From: an uncultured Clostridia bacterium
Lineage (GTDB): Bacteria > Bacillota > Clostridia > TANB77 > CAG-508
Length of the DNA: 42,077 nucleotides
Assembly (NCBI GenBank): GCA_947624525.1
Contig: CANQKT010000008.1
Coordinates: forward strand, 1-42,077
Direction: 5' to 3'
A model generated the notes under the pieces. That model was not told where the DNA came from. It ran no database searches and was given only the letters and a program-made list of their open reading frames with translations. Positions 33,772 through 42,077 of this stretch are shown here, piece after piece. Position 1 is the first letter of the stretch; every line of letters starts with the position of its first letter. The position numbers and the translations under genes were made by a program.

Positions 33772-36591
33772 ATGAGTGAAGAAGAAAAAATAAAAAGATA
33801 TTTCATCAAGGATGTTGAATTAACTTCTATTGACGAAGACAAACTCAACGGTAAAGACCTTGTGAGAAATTTAGAATTAATTATAGATAACACTCAACCA
33901 CCTTTTAATATAGCCATAACAGGAAAAAGTGGTAGTGGTAAATCTTCTATAATTAATTTTTTGACTGCCAAATATGAAAAAGATATAGAGAATTATAATA
34001 TTGATAAAGTTAATGTTTGGAAAGAAAATGTTTCATTAAAAAAATATTTAGAATCTAAATATAACAAAGTAGATGATGTAGATGATATAGCTGGAGATAG
34101 TAGTATAATAGGTAATGAAATACATATAGAACAAAATAAAGTTAATAGTGCTAATAAAGAAAATAATGGTAGCGAATATAGTAACTATATAAAAAAAGAT
34201 GATAATCAAAAAGCAAAGAGTAAATCTTTAAGAATTATTTTAGCTATATGTAATGCTGTTTTGACATTTGTAGCATGCTTTTTTATTACAAGTATAATAT
34301 TTGTGATAATGGAATATTTACAAAATAGAAATATTTATAGAACAAATGATATATTTTTTGTTGAAAATACATACTTGAATTATTCAGAAAATTTAGGGCT
34401 TATAATGTTATTTTCACTAGTATTAACAGGTAGTTTACTTATCGTGTATAATTTATTTATAAAAAAGGATAAGCGAAAAGTAGGTGAAGAAACTTATAAA
34501 ACATATGATTCTAACATAATTCATAATAATTATACAATGCAAAATGATATTGTTACAACAGTTAATAGTGTAGAAAAAAAATTAGAAAAGAAAAATATTG
34601 TTATAGTAGAAGATATAGATAAATTATCTGTTGAAAAAATGCTAAAAGTATTAGAAGAAATCAAGTATTGTAATGAATATGAGAATTGCATATTTATAAT
34701 ACCTTTAGAAAAAAATATTTTGAAAAAAGCAATTGAAGTCAGAAATACAATAAAAGCAAGTCCGAAATATAAACCTTTGAAATTTGAAAAAGTGTTTGAT
34801 AAAATCTTTCAGTTTAAAATGCATATGCCAGAAATTACTAATAGTTATTTTAAAGAATATGCTATTAATTTGGTACATGAAGATATACAAGATTTTATAG
34901 ATGAATATTGTGAAAATGAGACATTTGAAAAGATTATTAGAAGTGTTTTAATATATAAAAATGTAACTACTCCTAGACATGTAAAAAAGCTTATAAATAA
35001 TTTTGTAAATAATAAATTATTAGCATATTATAAATATCAAAATGGAGAGCTTGATGAAGAATTTATTAAATCAAAAGAATTTGATTACCAATTAGCTAAG
35101 ATATCAGTTCTACAGCTTGATTTTGAGGAATTCTATGATTTGATATTCAAAGATTTCAGCTATTTAGACAAGCTTATAGAACTATATAACCTAGATAAAG
35201 AAGAATTAAAAGTAAGATATAATGAGTTAGATGAAAAATTAAAACCTTTCTTGAAAGTGAAATATAAACCTTTAAAGAGCTTTTTAAGACAGACTAGAAT
35301 TCATAAAATCAGTGAAATAGCTACTCTAATGTATTTGACTAAGAATTCAACAGAAAAATTATATAAAGGAATACCTATTTCTAATTATATTGCTGGTGAA
35401 GAAAAAATATCAGATTGGAGTAATAAACAAATTTCAGAATTTATAAAATTAATTGATAATAAAAATGATTTGGAAGAATTTACTTTAAATAATTTTGAAC
35501 AATTATTGGAAAATCTTGAAAATAATATACAATATAAAGATTACTTTATAGAATTCAATGAAAATGTTATGGAAATTGAAGAATATATAGATAAACAAGA
35601 CTATTTGAAATATTTAAAGTTAGTTGCTATCAATTATAATAATTACCCAGAAGAAGCAATGCAAGTATTCAAATATTCAAAGGTACGAATAACTGGAGAT
35701 ATAATGAAAGTACTATTAGACAAATTTGAAGAAAATTTATCTAATGAAAACTATCAAGATACATATGAAATAGTAAGAGATAATAGTGATTGCTTCTATG
35801 AGGAGAATGGAAATATATCTTCCTATGTACATTTTTTAGTAGATTATATTCAAATGTCACCTAATCCAAATGAAATTATTATTGAATTAGATGAAAACTT
35901 TACAAGAATAGGAAAGATATATGAATTAAATAGGAATGTAAAAGGTCTAGAAAATTTGGATTATGATAAAGCTTATAAATTTATGGCAAAATGCTTAGAT
36001 AATGGTGATTTGTATAGAGCAACATATGTTATAAATAGTATACTTTCTGATGAAAACTCAGTTGAGGATTGCTTAAATATTGAAGAAAGAATGAAAAAAT
36101 ACAACTTAGTGGATATTATAGAATGTGACGTAGATGACATTATAGAGATAGAAAATTCTAAATTAGGGATAAATAGTGATATTAATAACATAAATATGTA
36201 TTCTCAGTCTAGTAGTAGTATAGACAAAACAGAGAATATAGAAAAAAATTATATTTTATTAAAAAATATTTTAGAAATATGTGTGATAAAACAAATTTAT
36301 TTAAGTGACACAGATATTATGAAATTGTTAGAAAAAGCATTAGATAATATAGAAGATTATGAATATATCTTATCTATATATGAAATAATAAAAAAATTAG
36401 ATAGAATGTATTTCTATGAATCTAGAAAGAGTTTTAATGATATAATTTATGCAAGTTTTCATAATACTGAAAATGAGGATGTAAAAGAATCAGCAATAGA
36501 ATGTTCTAGATATTTTAAAAGTATACGTTTATTTAAAGCAAAATTAACAGTGGAAGAAGAAAAATTTTATAATCAAAAAATGGGTGTATAG
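33772..36591 (+). CDS. KAP-type membrane P-loop NTPase, large protein of unknown function
   Basis: 939 aa. Walker A GKSGSGKS at 51-58, and a Walker B-like segment NIVIVEDIDKL at about 275-285. Between them two transmembrane helices are inserted (about 153-183 and 209-233) after an acidic Asn-rich spacer. A P-loop domain interrupted by two membrane helices before Walker B is the hallmark of the KAP NTPase family, some members of which act in phage exclusion. The C-terminal 600 residues are charged, helix-rich and unlike anything I recognise. It has its own promoter and terminator. Function is unknown; a membrane-linked defence or stress role is only a possibility. Confidence 0.72.
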   Translation: MSEEEKIKRYFIKDVELTSIDEDKLNGKDLVRNLELIIDNTQPPFNIAITGKSGSGKSSIINFLTAKYEKDIENYNIDKVNVWKENVSLKKYLESKYNKVDDVDDIAGDSSIIGNEIHIEQNKVNSANKENNGSEYSNYIKKDDNQKAKSKSLRIILAICNAVLTFVACFFITSIIFVIMEYLQNRNIYRTNDIFFVENTYLNYSENLGLIMLFSLVLTGSLLIVYNLFIKKDKRKVGEETYKTYDSNIIHNNYTMQNDIVTTVNSVEKKLEKKNIVIVEDIDKLSVEKMLKVLEEIKYCNEYENCIFIIPLEKNILKKAIEVRNTIKASPKYKPLKFEKVFDKIFQFKMHMPEITNSYFKEYAINLVHEDIQDFIDEYCENETFEKIIRSVLIYKNVTTPRHVKKLINNFVNNKLLAYYKYQNGELDEEFIKSKEFDYQLAKISVLQLDFEEFYDLIFKDFSYLDKLIELYNLDKEELKVRYNELDEKLKPFLKVKYKPLKSFLRQTRIHKISEIATLMYLTKNSTEKLYKGIPISNYIAGEEKISDWSNKQISEFIKLIDNKNDLEEFTLNNFEQLLENLENNIQYKDYFIEFNENVMEIEEYIDKQDYLKYLKLVAINYNNYPEEAMQVFKYSKVRITGDIMKVLLDKFEENLSNENYQDTYEIVRDNSDCFYEENGNISSYVHFLVDYIQMSPNPNEIIIELDENFTRIGKIYELNRNVKGLENLDYDKAYKFMAKCLDNGDLYRATYVINSILSDENSVEDCLNIEERMKKYNLVDIIECDVDDIIEIENSKLGINSDINNINMYSQSSSSIDKTENIEKNYILLKNILEICVIKQIYLSDTDIMKLLEKALDNIEDYEYILSIYEIIKKLDRMYFYESRKSFNDIIYASFHNTENEDVKESAIECSRYFKSIRLFKAKLTVEEEKFYNQKMGV

Positions 36592-36642
36592 TCCGATGAA
36601 ATTAAGCAAAAAGAAGTCATTTTAGAATAGAAAACTATAAAT

Positions 36643-36680
36643 AAAAAATCCAGTGAATAATCGCTGGATTTTTTGTTTAT
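36643..36680. terminator. Bidirectional terminator between the KAP NTPase gene and yabG
   Basis: AAAAAATCCAGTGA (36643-36656) pairs with TCGCTGGATTTTTT (36661-36674) with one G-T pair and a 4-nt loop. T runs lie on both strands. Confidence 0.88.
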
Positions 36681-36738
36681 GAGATTCTTATTCAGGGTCA
36701 CGCTCTTATTTGTATTATAGGAAAGTCTTATTTTGGTC

Positions 36739-37542
36739 TCAATATTTTTTGCCATAAGCTCCAATTCCACTAATTCCTTTTTGTCCATCACGTAGCTCAT
36801 TTTCAAAACTCTTAATTGATACATATTTAGACCTATCAGTAATTGCAATATTTTCTGCAACAATTAGAGGATCAATAAAATCTATTAAAATTCTAGCAGG
36901 TGATGATGCAAAGTTTGCCCCAGCTTGAATTAGTGCTTCATAATAACTTTGGCATGCACCTGCAAAAATGGCTAAATTATTAGAATAATTTTCCCAGGCT
37001 CGTGCTGCCATAACTGTTTTTACGAAGTATGCGGAATTTCTATAATTATATATATCATTAAAACCAGTACCACGTTTAATCATACCATCATGGCCTGTAA
37101 TAACTAGTATGTCAGGATGATATTTATCCAATAAACTCTGAACAACAATAGGCTGTCTATTCTCAGATATATTTTTAACAATGGCATTAATTCCCATTTC
37201 TTTATAACATCTAACAGATTTTTGGGAGTATTTTATATCACCATCTAGATGTAAGACATTGCCATAATTATATAATCTTCTTAATCTTTTTGTATATTTT
37301 CCTAAATGAGTAAGAAGTCTATCTTCAAGGCTCTTTTCATTTGACTTCACAATTCGTTTATCAATAATCTCTAAGTCCTCTATAGGACTATCAGCCTTGA
37401 TTCTCATTGTTAAACCTTTCAAAATGGCAATTTGAGCATGATTATTCAAATTTATAATTCTATCTATAATAAAAATAATATCATTTCCATACGATATTCT
37501 GCCTACAATATCACCTTTTTTTAGTTTAGTCAATTTAAACAC
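36739..37542 (-). CDS. yabG: Sporulation-specific protease YabG
   Basis: A 267-aa cysteine-type protease that trims coat and cortex-associated proteins late in sporulation. Family segments: GDIVGRISYGNDIIF (N-terminal), VLHLDGD, LLDKYHPDILVITGHDGM and LAIFAGACQSYYEALIQAGANFASSPAR. The His of TGHD and the Cys of GACQS are the probable catalytic pair. Start: GTG 37542 has GGAGG only 3-4 nt away, while in-frame TTG 37533 has it 12 nt away, so the start is ambiguous by three codons. The candidate sigma-K promoter upstream and the veg-sipL neighbours agree with a mother-cell role. Confidence 0.93.
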   Translation of the reverse strand: MFKLTKLKKGDIVGRISYGNDIIFIIDRIINLNNHAQIAILKGLTMRIKADSPIEDLEIIDKRIVKSNEKSLEDRLLTHLGKYTKRLRRLYNYGNVLHLDGDIKYSQKSVRCYKEMGINAIVKNISENRQPIVVQSLLDKYHPDILVITGHDGMIKRGTGFNDIYNYRNSAYFVKTVMAARAWENYSNNLAIFAGACQSYYEALIQAGANFASSPARILIDFIDPLIVAENIAITDRSKYVSIKSFENELRDGQKGISGIGAYGKKY

Positions 37543-37569
37543 ACTCCTCCATTTTAAATAAGGATATTA

Positions 37570-37597
37570 TATTTTATGTAAAAGAATGTCGAATTGT
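37570..37597 (-). promoter_or_regulatory. Candidate sigma-K promoter of yabG
   Basis: Read on the minus strand, CATAAAATA (37578-37570) matches the sigma-K -10 consensus CATANNNTA exactly, and AC (37597-37596) lies 17 bp upstream. yabG is a sigma-K gene in Bacillus. A TGTCGAA sequence (37587-37593, plus strand) lies in the spacer. Confidence 0.55.
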
Positions 37598-37827
37598 GAT
37601 AATATTTGCATTTCATTTTTGGCGGGAGGAGTGTTAAGGATTTACCTTTTGGGGGTGTTACCGAGAAAAATAAAATATTTTTTTTATATGTATTCAAGTA
37701 AGTATGTGATGTTAAAATTGTAATATTTTCGTAATAAAAATGTGATAAAAATGTAATATACCTAACGCAAACCTCTAAAAGTATTGAAAATACTACAATA
37801 TAAGCAATTGATGGTACAAAAACCATT

Positions 37828-37856
37828 TTGACAAAATTCGCCTCAAATGCTATAAT
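37828..37856 (+). promoter_or_regulatory. Consensus promoter of veg
   Basis: TTGACA (37828-37833), exactly 17 bp, TATAAT (37851-37856). A perfect vegetative promoter, in line with the very strong veg promoter known in Bacillus. Elsewhere in the 37543-37888 gap I see only the yabG promoter and a GC-rich patch (37620-37665, ggcgggaggag...tgggggtgtt) of unknown meaning. Confidence 0.85.
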
Positions 37857-37888
37857 CAAAGTATCTTAAAGAAGTAGGTGATTGAAAA

Positions 37889-38194
37889 ATGATTTGCAAA
37901 AATGATATTTCAAATATTAAAGCAGATATTGAAGAAATGAGTGACAATAAGCAACGAATAATTGTTAAAGGGTCTCTAGGAAGGAGTAAATCGTTTGAAA
38001 AACAAGCTACAATAGAGAAAGCATACCCAAATATGTTTATAGTAAAATATGATAATGAAGACAGAAATGCAACTTGGAGTTACATAGATGTTCTAACAAG
38101 AACTGTTGAACTTGAAGTATTTGATGGAGAAAAATATAATCCATTATTACCACCATTAGCTGAAGAAACAAAAAGAGTAAAAGCTACATTATAA
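37889..38194 (+). CDS. veg: Veg family protein
   Basis: A 101-aa small protein of the Veg/DUF1021 family: NDISNIKADIEEMSDNKQRIIVKGSLGRSK, then YPNMFIVKYDNEDRNATWSYIDVLTRTVELEVFDG. It folds as a small beta barrel. In Bacillus it is abundant in vegetative cells and has been linked to biofilm gene control and spore outgrowth; its activity here is unknown. The first residues MICKNDI and the AAGTAGGTGA site fit the ATG at 37889. Between yabG and sipL, as in Clostridioides difficile to my knowledge. Confidence 0.93.
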   Translation: MICKNDISNIKADIEEMSDNKQRIIVKGSLGRSKSFEKQATIEKAYPNMFIVKYDNEDRNATWSYIDVLTRTVELEVFDGEKYNPLLPPLAEETKRVKATL

Positions 38195-38221
38195 TTTCAT
38201 AAAATTGATTAGATTATTTAT

Positions 38222-38275
38222 AGATTACTAATTAAAGTACAAAGATACTTTATTAGTAATCTTTTATTTTTATAA
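38222..38275 (+). terminator. Intrinsic terminator of veg
   Basis: AGATTACTAAT (38222-38232) pairs with ATTAGTAATCT (38252-38262), continued inward by AAAGTA/TACTTT with a small bulge, followed by TTTATTTTT. Confidence 0.85.
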
Positions 38276-38348
38276 TAAAAAGATTGGTCTGTAAAGTTAA
38301 TATTAATTGAAAAAATAAAAGATGGTATATAGCCAGTTTTGTCATATT

Positions 38349-38380
38349 AAAAAGTTAATCACTTTATGAATTAACTTTTT
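38349..38380 (+). terminator. Second hairpin upstream of sipL
   Basis: AAAAAGTTAAT (38349-38359) and ATTAACTTTTT (38370-38380) form an 11-bp perfect stem with a 10-nt loop. It may back up the veg terminator and shield the sipL promoter 20 bp downstream from read-through. Confidence 0.6.
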
Positions 38381-38400
38381 GCAATCATTATTAAGAATTG

Positions 38401-38429
38401 GAATATTTTGTCTAGATTATAAATATACT
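38401..38429 (+). promoter_or_regulatory. Candidate sigma-E promoter of sipL
   Basis: GAATATT (38401-38407), 14 bp, AATATACT (38422-38429). The sigma-E consensus is KMATATT-N14-CATACANT, so the -35 is exact and the -10 matches at most positions. The start would fall near 38436, before AGGAGGT and the ATG. sipL is sigma-E-controlled in C. difficile. Confidence 0.6.
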
Positions 38430-38453
38430 GTACTAAAAAAAGGAGGTAAAAAA

Positions 38454-39983
38454 ATGGCTATAGAAACATTAAAGGAAAATTTATGTGTTAACCAAATAAT
38501 TGGAAAATCAAAGGAAAACATAATTGCTGAAGGTGATGCAATTATACCAGATATAAAACCAGATATACTAAGCACCATTAATACAAATGGAACAGTATGT
38601 ATTTATAAAAAAGAAGTATTAGATGGAAAAATTAGAATTGATGGAGGAGTACAAGTATATATAATGTATTTAGCAGATGATGAAAATAGCAGTGTAAGAG
38701 GGATCAATACTGTTATAGATTTTACAAAAGTAATTGATATAGAAAAGGCTAATTCAAATATGAATATGGAAAGTAATATTAATTTAAGAGATATAGAGTG
38801 TAAGATTTTAAATGGTAGAAAAATTAATATTAAAGCAAACATTGATGTTGATATAAGTATATATTCTAATGAAAACATAGAATTTATAAAACAGATTGAA
38901 AATAGAGAAGATATTCAAACTTTAAATACTATGACAACTATTGATTCTTTGCTTGGTACAGGAAATACGAAGGTGTATGCTAAAGATACAATAAGTATAG
39001 AAAATACAGATAATTTAGCAGAAATTCTAAAATTCAATATTAATCTAACAAATAAGGAAATAAAAACAAGTTATAATAAGATATTGGCTAAAGCTGATAT
39101 GCAAGTAAATATCGTATATTTAACAGAAGACAATCGAATAAATGAAGTAAAATGGGAAATTCCTGTTATGGGATTTATAGATATGCAGAATATCTCAGAG
39201 GATAATTTATGTAATTTAAATTATGAAATAAAAAATATATTATTAAAACCAAACTCTGCAGAAGAACATTCAATTTATGTTGAAGTAGAATTTGAAATAT
39301 ATTGTAATGTTTATGAGAAGAAGGAGTTAAATATAATTCAAGATTTATATAGTCCATCAGAGAGCATAAATATTAATCAAAAAAACATAACAGTCATGCA
39401 AGATAAGCAAAATGCAAAAGGCACATGTGTAATAAAAGAAAGAATGGTTATTCCTGAATTAAATAATAGTAAGATATGTAATGTTGAAATTTTCCCAAGA
39501 ATAATTAAACAGAATATATATAATGATAGGGTTATGTATGAAGGTGAACTAGAAATTAAATTTATGTATATGTCAAGTGTTACAAATAGAGTAGATATTA
39601 AAAGTCAAAATTTACCATTTAATGCAAATTTGGAATGCCAAGGAGTATCTCAAACATCAAATCTAATGACTCAAGTTGATATACTAAAACAGGATTTTGT
39701 AATTATGCAGGATGGAGGTATTGAGGCAAACATAGAATTAAGCTTGAATGGAGATATATCAAAAATGATGGAGGTAAAAGTGATAGATAATTTAGAAGTG
39801 TTGGAAGATAATGATGAAAATATTTATAGTATAGTGGTTTATTTTGTAAAACCGGGAGACACCTTATGGAATATTGCAAAGAAATTTAAAAGTACTATAA
39901 AGGCAATTGCATTGGTTAATGGGATAGAAGATGAGAATAAAATTAATGTGGGGCAACAATTGTTTATTCCTAAGTTTGTTTAG
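38454..39983 (+). CDS. sipL: SPOCS (DUF3794) and LysM domain spore coat morphogenetic protein, SipL-like
   Basis: 509 aa. Repeated DUF3794/SPOCS beta-rich domains (IIAEGDAIIPDIKPDILSTINTNG at the N-terminus and further copies to about residue 445) precede a single C-terminal LysM (about 460-507, VKPGDTLWNIAKKFKS...LVNGI...INVGQQLFIPKFV). This architecture is that of SipL of C. difficile, which binds SpoIVA through its LysM domain and is needed to encase the forespore in coat. The frame is open further upstream to 38379, but AGGAGGT (38441-38447) and the promoter indicate ATG 38454. Its place after yabG and veg supports the call. Confidence 0.9.
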   Translation: MAIETLKENLCVNQIIGKSKENIIAEGDAIIPDIKPDILSTINTNGTVCIYKKEVLDGKIRIDGGVQVYIMYLADDENSSVRGINTVIDFTKVIDIEKANSNMNMESNINLRDIECKILNGRKINIKANIDVDISIYSNENIEFIKQIENREDIQTLNTMTTIDSLLGTGNTKVYAKDTISIENTDNLAEILKFNINLTNKEIKTSYNKILAKADMQVNIVYLTEDNRINEVKWEIPVMGFIDMQNISEDNLCNLNYEIKNILLKPNSAEEHSIYVEVEFEIYCNVYEKKELNIIQDLYSPSESININQKNITVMQDKQNAKGTCVIKERMVIPELNNSKICNVEIFPRIIKQNIYNDRVMYEGELEIKFMYMSSVTNRVDIKSQNLPFNANLECQGVSQTSNLMTQVDILKQDFVIMQDGGIEANIELSLNGDISKMMEVKVIDNLEVLEDNDENIYSIVVYFVKPGDTLWNIAKKFKSTIKAIALVNGIEDENKINVGQQLFIPKFV

Positions 39984-40054
39984 TAGTAATTTAGATTATA
40001 ATTTAAGATTAAGAACTGACAAAGTTACAATCAAGTAAAGTTGTGGGAGTTTTA

Positions 40055-40852
40055 ATGGATAAGATTTATTCAAGAAAAAGATTTTTAATTCCAAAGCTTA
40101 GAGTTGTAAGATGGAAAAGAGGTAGAAGGAATTTATCAAGAAAATTAAGAAGTAGAAAATCAGATTACTCTAATAAAAATAGTGAAAATTCAAAAAATGA
40201 TAATAATAGGATAATAAGTAGAAAATTAATAAAAACATCTTTGGTGGTAATTATAGCTATATTTATTGCAAATAGAATAATAGCAACAATAGAACCAACT
40301 ATGGATGTGTTATGTATTGATATGGCAAAATCAATTGCAACTAAGGTTTCTAATGAACAGGCTACTTTAGTTATGAATAATTATAAATATGAAGATATTT
40401 CTAATATATTAAGGGATGAACAGGGAAATGTAAAAATGATTCAAATGAATACGATTACAGTTAATGCTATAACATCTGATGTTGCCTTAAAAATACAAGA
40501 TGTTTTGAATAATTATCATAGTGGAGAGTTTAATATAAAATTGGGTACTTTTAGTGGAATTAAATTTCTTTCTGGTAGAGGACCTGATGTTCCTATAAAG
40601 ATGTCTACAACAGGTAATGTTGAAACTGATTTGGTTTCTCAATTTTCACAGGCTGGAATAAATCAGACTATACATAGGATTTATTTGAATGTGAGTTGTA
40701 GTGTGACTATTTTGACGCCTTTTGATAGTTTGGAGGAAAATATTACTAATCAGGTTTTGCTGGCGGAGGCTGTGATAGTGGGGGATGTGCCTGAGACTTA
40801 TTATAATTTGAATGAGGTTACTAATGATGATTTAATTGAATTGGTTGAATAA
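40055..40852 (+). CDS. yunB: Sporulation protein YunB
   Basis: 265 aa. A strongly basic N-terminus (RWKRGRRNLSRKLRSRK) precedes one transmembrane helix (about 50-72, LVVIIAIFIANRIIATIEP). The extracytoplasmic domain follows, with family segments VLCIDMAKSIATKVSNEQA, MIQMNTITVNAITSDVALKIQ and FLSGRGPDVPIKMSTTGNVETDLVSQFSQAGINQTIHRIYL. In Bacillus yunB is a sigma-E gene whose loss impairs spores; its biochemical role is unknown. ATG 40055 has GGGAG 7 nt upstream and is preferred over GTG 40043. Probably cotranscribed with sipL across a 71-nt gap. Confidence 0.9.
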   Translation: MDKIYSRKRFLIPKLRVVRWKRGRRNLSRKLRSRKSDYSNKNSENSKNDNNRIISRKLIKTSLVVIIAIFIANRIIATIEPTMDVLCIDMAKSIATKVSNEQATLVMNNYKYEDISNILRDEQGNVKMIQMNTITVNAITSDVALKIQDVLNNYHSGEFNIKLGTFSGIKFLSGRGPDVPIKMSTTGNVETDLVSQFSQAGINQTIHRIYLNVSCSVTILTPFDSLEENITNQVLLAEAVIVGDVPETYYNLNEVTNDDLIELVE

Positions 40853-40902
40853 GGTGATTCTTTTGAAATAAATGTTAAATAGTAAAAATTTGTAAAAAGA
40901 TA

Positions 40903-41014
40903 TTGACAGATTATATACCTAGATATACTAGGATTAGTTCTTAGTGTTTATAGGAAGAAGGATATTATTTAATAAAATAAAAAACTCGAAAGTAATAAAA
41001 CTTTCGAGTTTTGA
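40903..41014 (+). ncRNA. Possible orphan promoter and short transcript ending at the yunB/rpsI terminator
   Basis: TTGACA (40903-40908) and TATACT (40924-40929, 15-bp spacer) lie downstream of yunB. The -10 is embedded in the dyad CCTAG-ATATA-CTAGG (40918-40932). A transcript from about 40936 would run about 78 nt to the terminator and contains no credible open reading frame. This is speculative. Confidence 0.25.
40981..41014. terminator. Bidirectional terminator between yunB and rpsI
   Basis: AAAACTCGAAAGT (40981-40993) pairs perfectly with ACTTTCGAGTTTT (41000-41012), 6-nt loop, with an A run before and T after. It serves the convergent genes. Confidence 0.9.
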
Positions 41015-41030
41015 TATTTGGTATAAAATT

Positions 41031-41438
41031 TTATCTCTTTGAGAATTGTGGTGCACGTCTTGCTTTCTTTAAACCATATTTCTTTCTTTCCTTCATACGA
41101 GGATCTCTTGTTAAGAAACCTGCTGATTTTAGTGTTGGTCTAAATTCTCCATTAGCTTGTAATAAAGCTCTTGAAATACCATGACGAATTGCTCCAGCTT
41201 GACCTGTAAATCCACCACCAACTACTTTACAAATAACATCATATTTTGTTACAGTGTTTGTTGCTGTTAATGGTTGTCTTACTATAACTTTTAATGTTTC
41301 AGCACCAAAATATTCATCAATACTTCTACCATTAATTGTTATAACACCTGTTCCTTCAACTAATCTAACTCTTGCAATTGATTTTTTTCTTCTTCCTGTA
41401 CCGTAGAAAACTATTTTTTCTGATTTTGCTTTAGGCAT
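41031..41438 (-). CDS. rpsI: 30S ribosomal protein S9
   Basis: 135 aa; [21 protein letters not shown] at the N-terminus, then [31 protein letters not shown]. The C-terminal tail [12 protein letters not shown], which reaches the P-site tRNA on the small subunit, is intact. GGGAGGA lies 8 nt before the ATG. Operon with rplM, as in nearly all bacteria. Confidence 0.98.
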   Translation of the reverse strand: MPKAKSEKIVFYGTGRRKKSIARVRLVEGTGVITINGRSIDEYFGAETLKVIVRQPLTATNTVTKYDVICKVVGGGFTGQAGAIRHGISRALLQANGEFRPTLKSAGFLTRDPRMKERKKYGLKKARRAPQFSKR

Positions 41439-41463
41439 TTTTTATTTCCTCCCTTAATATAAA

Positions 41464-41901
41464 TTAGAAATTCCAAATTTCTGGTTTTTGTGCTGCGTTT
41501 TCATGTTCACTACCAGCATAAATTCTTACTTTTTTAATCATTTGTCTTCCTAATGAATTTTTAGGAAGCATTCCTTTGATTGCAAGCATCATTGCTTTCT
41601 CTGGATTTTTGTCTAACATAACTCTTGCAGTTGTTTCTTTCATACCACCAATATATCCTGAATGATGTCTATAAATTTTTTGATCTAATTTGTGTCCTGT
41701 TAAAATAACTTTACTTGCATTTAGTATTATAACATGATCTCCTGCATCCATGTTAGGTGTATAAGTTGGTTTGTGTTTTCCTCTTAATAATTTAGCAGCT
41801 TCTGTAGCTACTCTACCTAATGGTTTGTCAGCAGCATCAATTATATACCATTTTCTTTCGATTTCATTTCCTTTTAAAACATATGTAGTGTTAGTATTCA
41901 T
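41464..41901 (-). CDS. rplM: 50S ribosomal protein L13
   Basis: 145 aa from ATG 41901. Signatures: [53 protein letters not shown] and [23 protein letters not shown]. An in-frame ATG at 41925 would add eight residues, but GGAGGG (41918-41913) lies inside that extension and 11 nt before ATG 41901, so the shorter form is favoured and also fits the family length. First gene of the rplM-rpsI operon. Confidence 0.97.
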   Translation of the reverse strand: MNTNTTYVLKGNEIERKWYIIDAADKPLGRVATEAAKLLRGKHKPTYTPNMDAGDHVIILNASKVILTGHKLDQKIYRHHSGYIGGMKETTARVMLDKNPEKAMMLAIKGMLPKNSLGRQMIKKVRIYAGSEHENAAQKPEIWNF

Positions 41902-41925
41902 GGTAAAAATTACCCTCCATTTCAT

Positions 41926-42010
41926 AAAATAATTTATTTATATATGAAACTCAAAGTAAAACCACCGGGGAGAAGTTTGCCTTTAAGCCATATTTCAAAT
42001 TTATTGCTTT
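41926..42010 (-). promoter_or_regulatory. rplM leader, possible L13 ribosomal protein leader RNA
   Basis: The untranslated leader contains a short GC-rich segment unlike its surroundings (CTTCTCCCCGGTGG on the minus strand) with flanking AAAC/GTTT complementarity. Firmicutes often have an autoregulatory L13 leader here. I cannot fold it with certainty, so the assignment rests on position and base composition. Confidence 0.4.
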
Positions 42011-42013
42011 TCT

Positions 42014-42042
42014 ATTTTATAACAAATGTTGGGAAAAGTCAA
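42014..42042 (-). promoter_or_regulatory. Promoter of the rplM-rpsI operon
   Basis: On the minus strand TTGACT (42042-42037) and TAAAAT (42019-42014) are 17 bp apart. TATAAA two bases upstream is an alternative -10. Confidence 0.6.
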
Positions 42043-42077
42043 GGGATTTTTGGAATAAAGTTCCAATTGTTTGTGTC

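Noticed and set aside
37632..37724. A possible 30-codon gene starting at GTG after GGGAGGA
   Set aside because: The ribosome binding site directly abuts the GTG, which is too close, and the product shows no recognisable feature.
37554..37859. A 101-codon open frame on the minus strand over the veg promoter region
   Set aside because: It starts inside the veg promoter, has no ribosome binding site, overlaps the yabG promoter, and its product looks like translated AT-rich noise.

Overview
The window is a stretch of chromosome from a very AT-rich, spore-forming Firmicute of the class Clostridia. The evidence is the low GC content, AAGGAGG-type ribosome binding sites, TTGACA/TATAAT promoters with 17-bp spacers, a glmS ribozyme and many sporulation genes. 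Cohesin and dockerin domains suggest a gut or fibre-associated anaerobe. I cannot name the species. There is no prophage, insertion sequence, CRISPR array, tRNA or rRNA.

Layout: pyk, then yaaL-bofA (1-2430); a 226-bp fold-back element; glmS on the minus strand behind a glmS ribozyme (2716-4881); yqeG, a prepilin-type peptidase and an M24 peptidase (5184-7565); a secreted dockerin-bearing glucosaminidase followed by a membrane-anchored cohesin protein and a two-component system (7698-13590); an aldose epimerase, a small membrane protein and valS (13649-17432); a 44-aa protein and an SH3/GH25-like envelope protein (17605-20155); a lone receiver domain and an XRE regulator (20415-21487); spoIIAA-spoIIAB-sigF-spoIID-spoIIQ (21716-25614); addA (25776-29706); spoVAC and a dodecin on the minus strand; yibE/F-like, ruvA, rarA and a KAP-type NTPase (30572-36591); yabG on the minus strand, then veg, sipL and yunB (36739-40852); and rplM-rpsI on the minus strand.

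The genes mainly serve endospore formation. Spo0A-like boxes precede the receiver gene and spoIIA. sigF is encoded with its anti-sigma and anti-anti-sigma factors, and the sigma-F/engulfment genes follow directly. Candidate sigma-F, sigma-E and sigma-K promoters lie in front of spoIIQ, sipL and yabG.

The most striking observation is that three otherwise healthy genes (the cohesin protein, the SH3/GH25-like protein and addA) are each split by a +1 frameshift at the same kind of site. An in-frame CGG codon is followed by A or T; skipping its C lets reading resume on a GGN glycine codon. By eye, every other CGG triplet in the called genes straddles two codons, so CGG occurs in frame only at these three sites. 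This fits an unassigned CGG codon that triggers +1 frameshifting. A systematic sequencing error is the main alternative.
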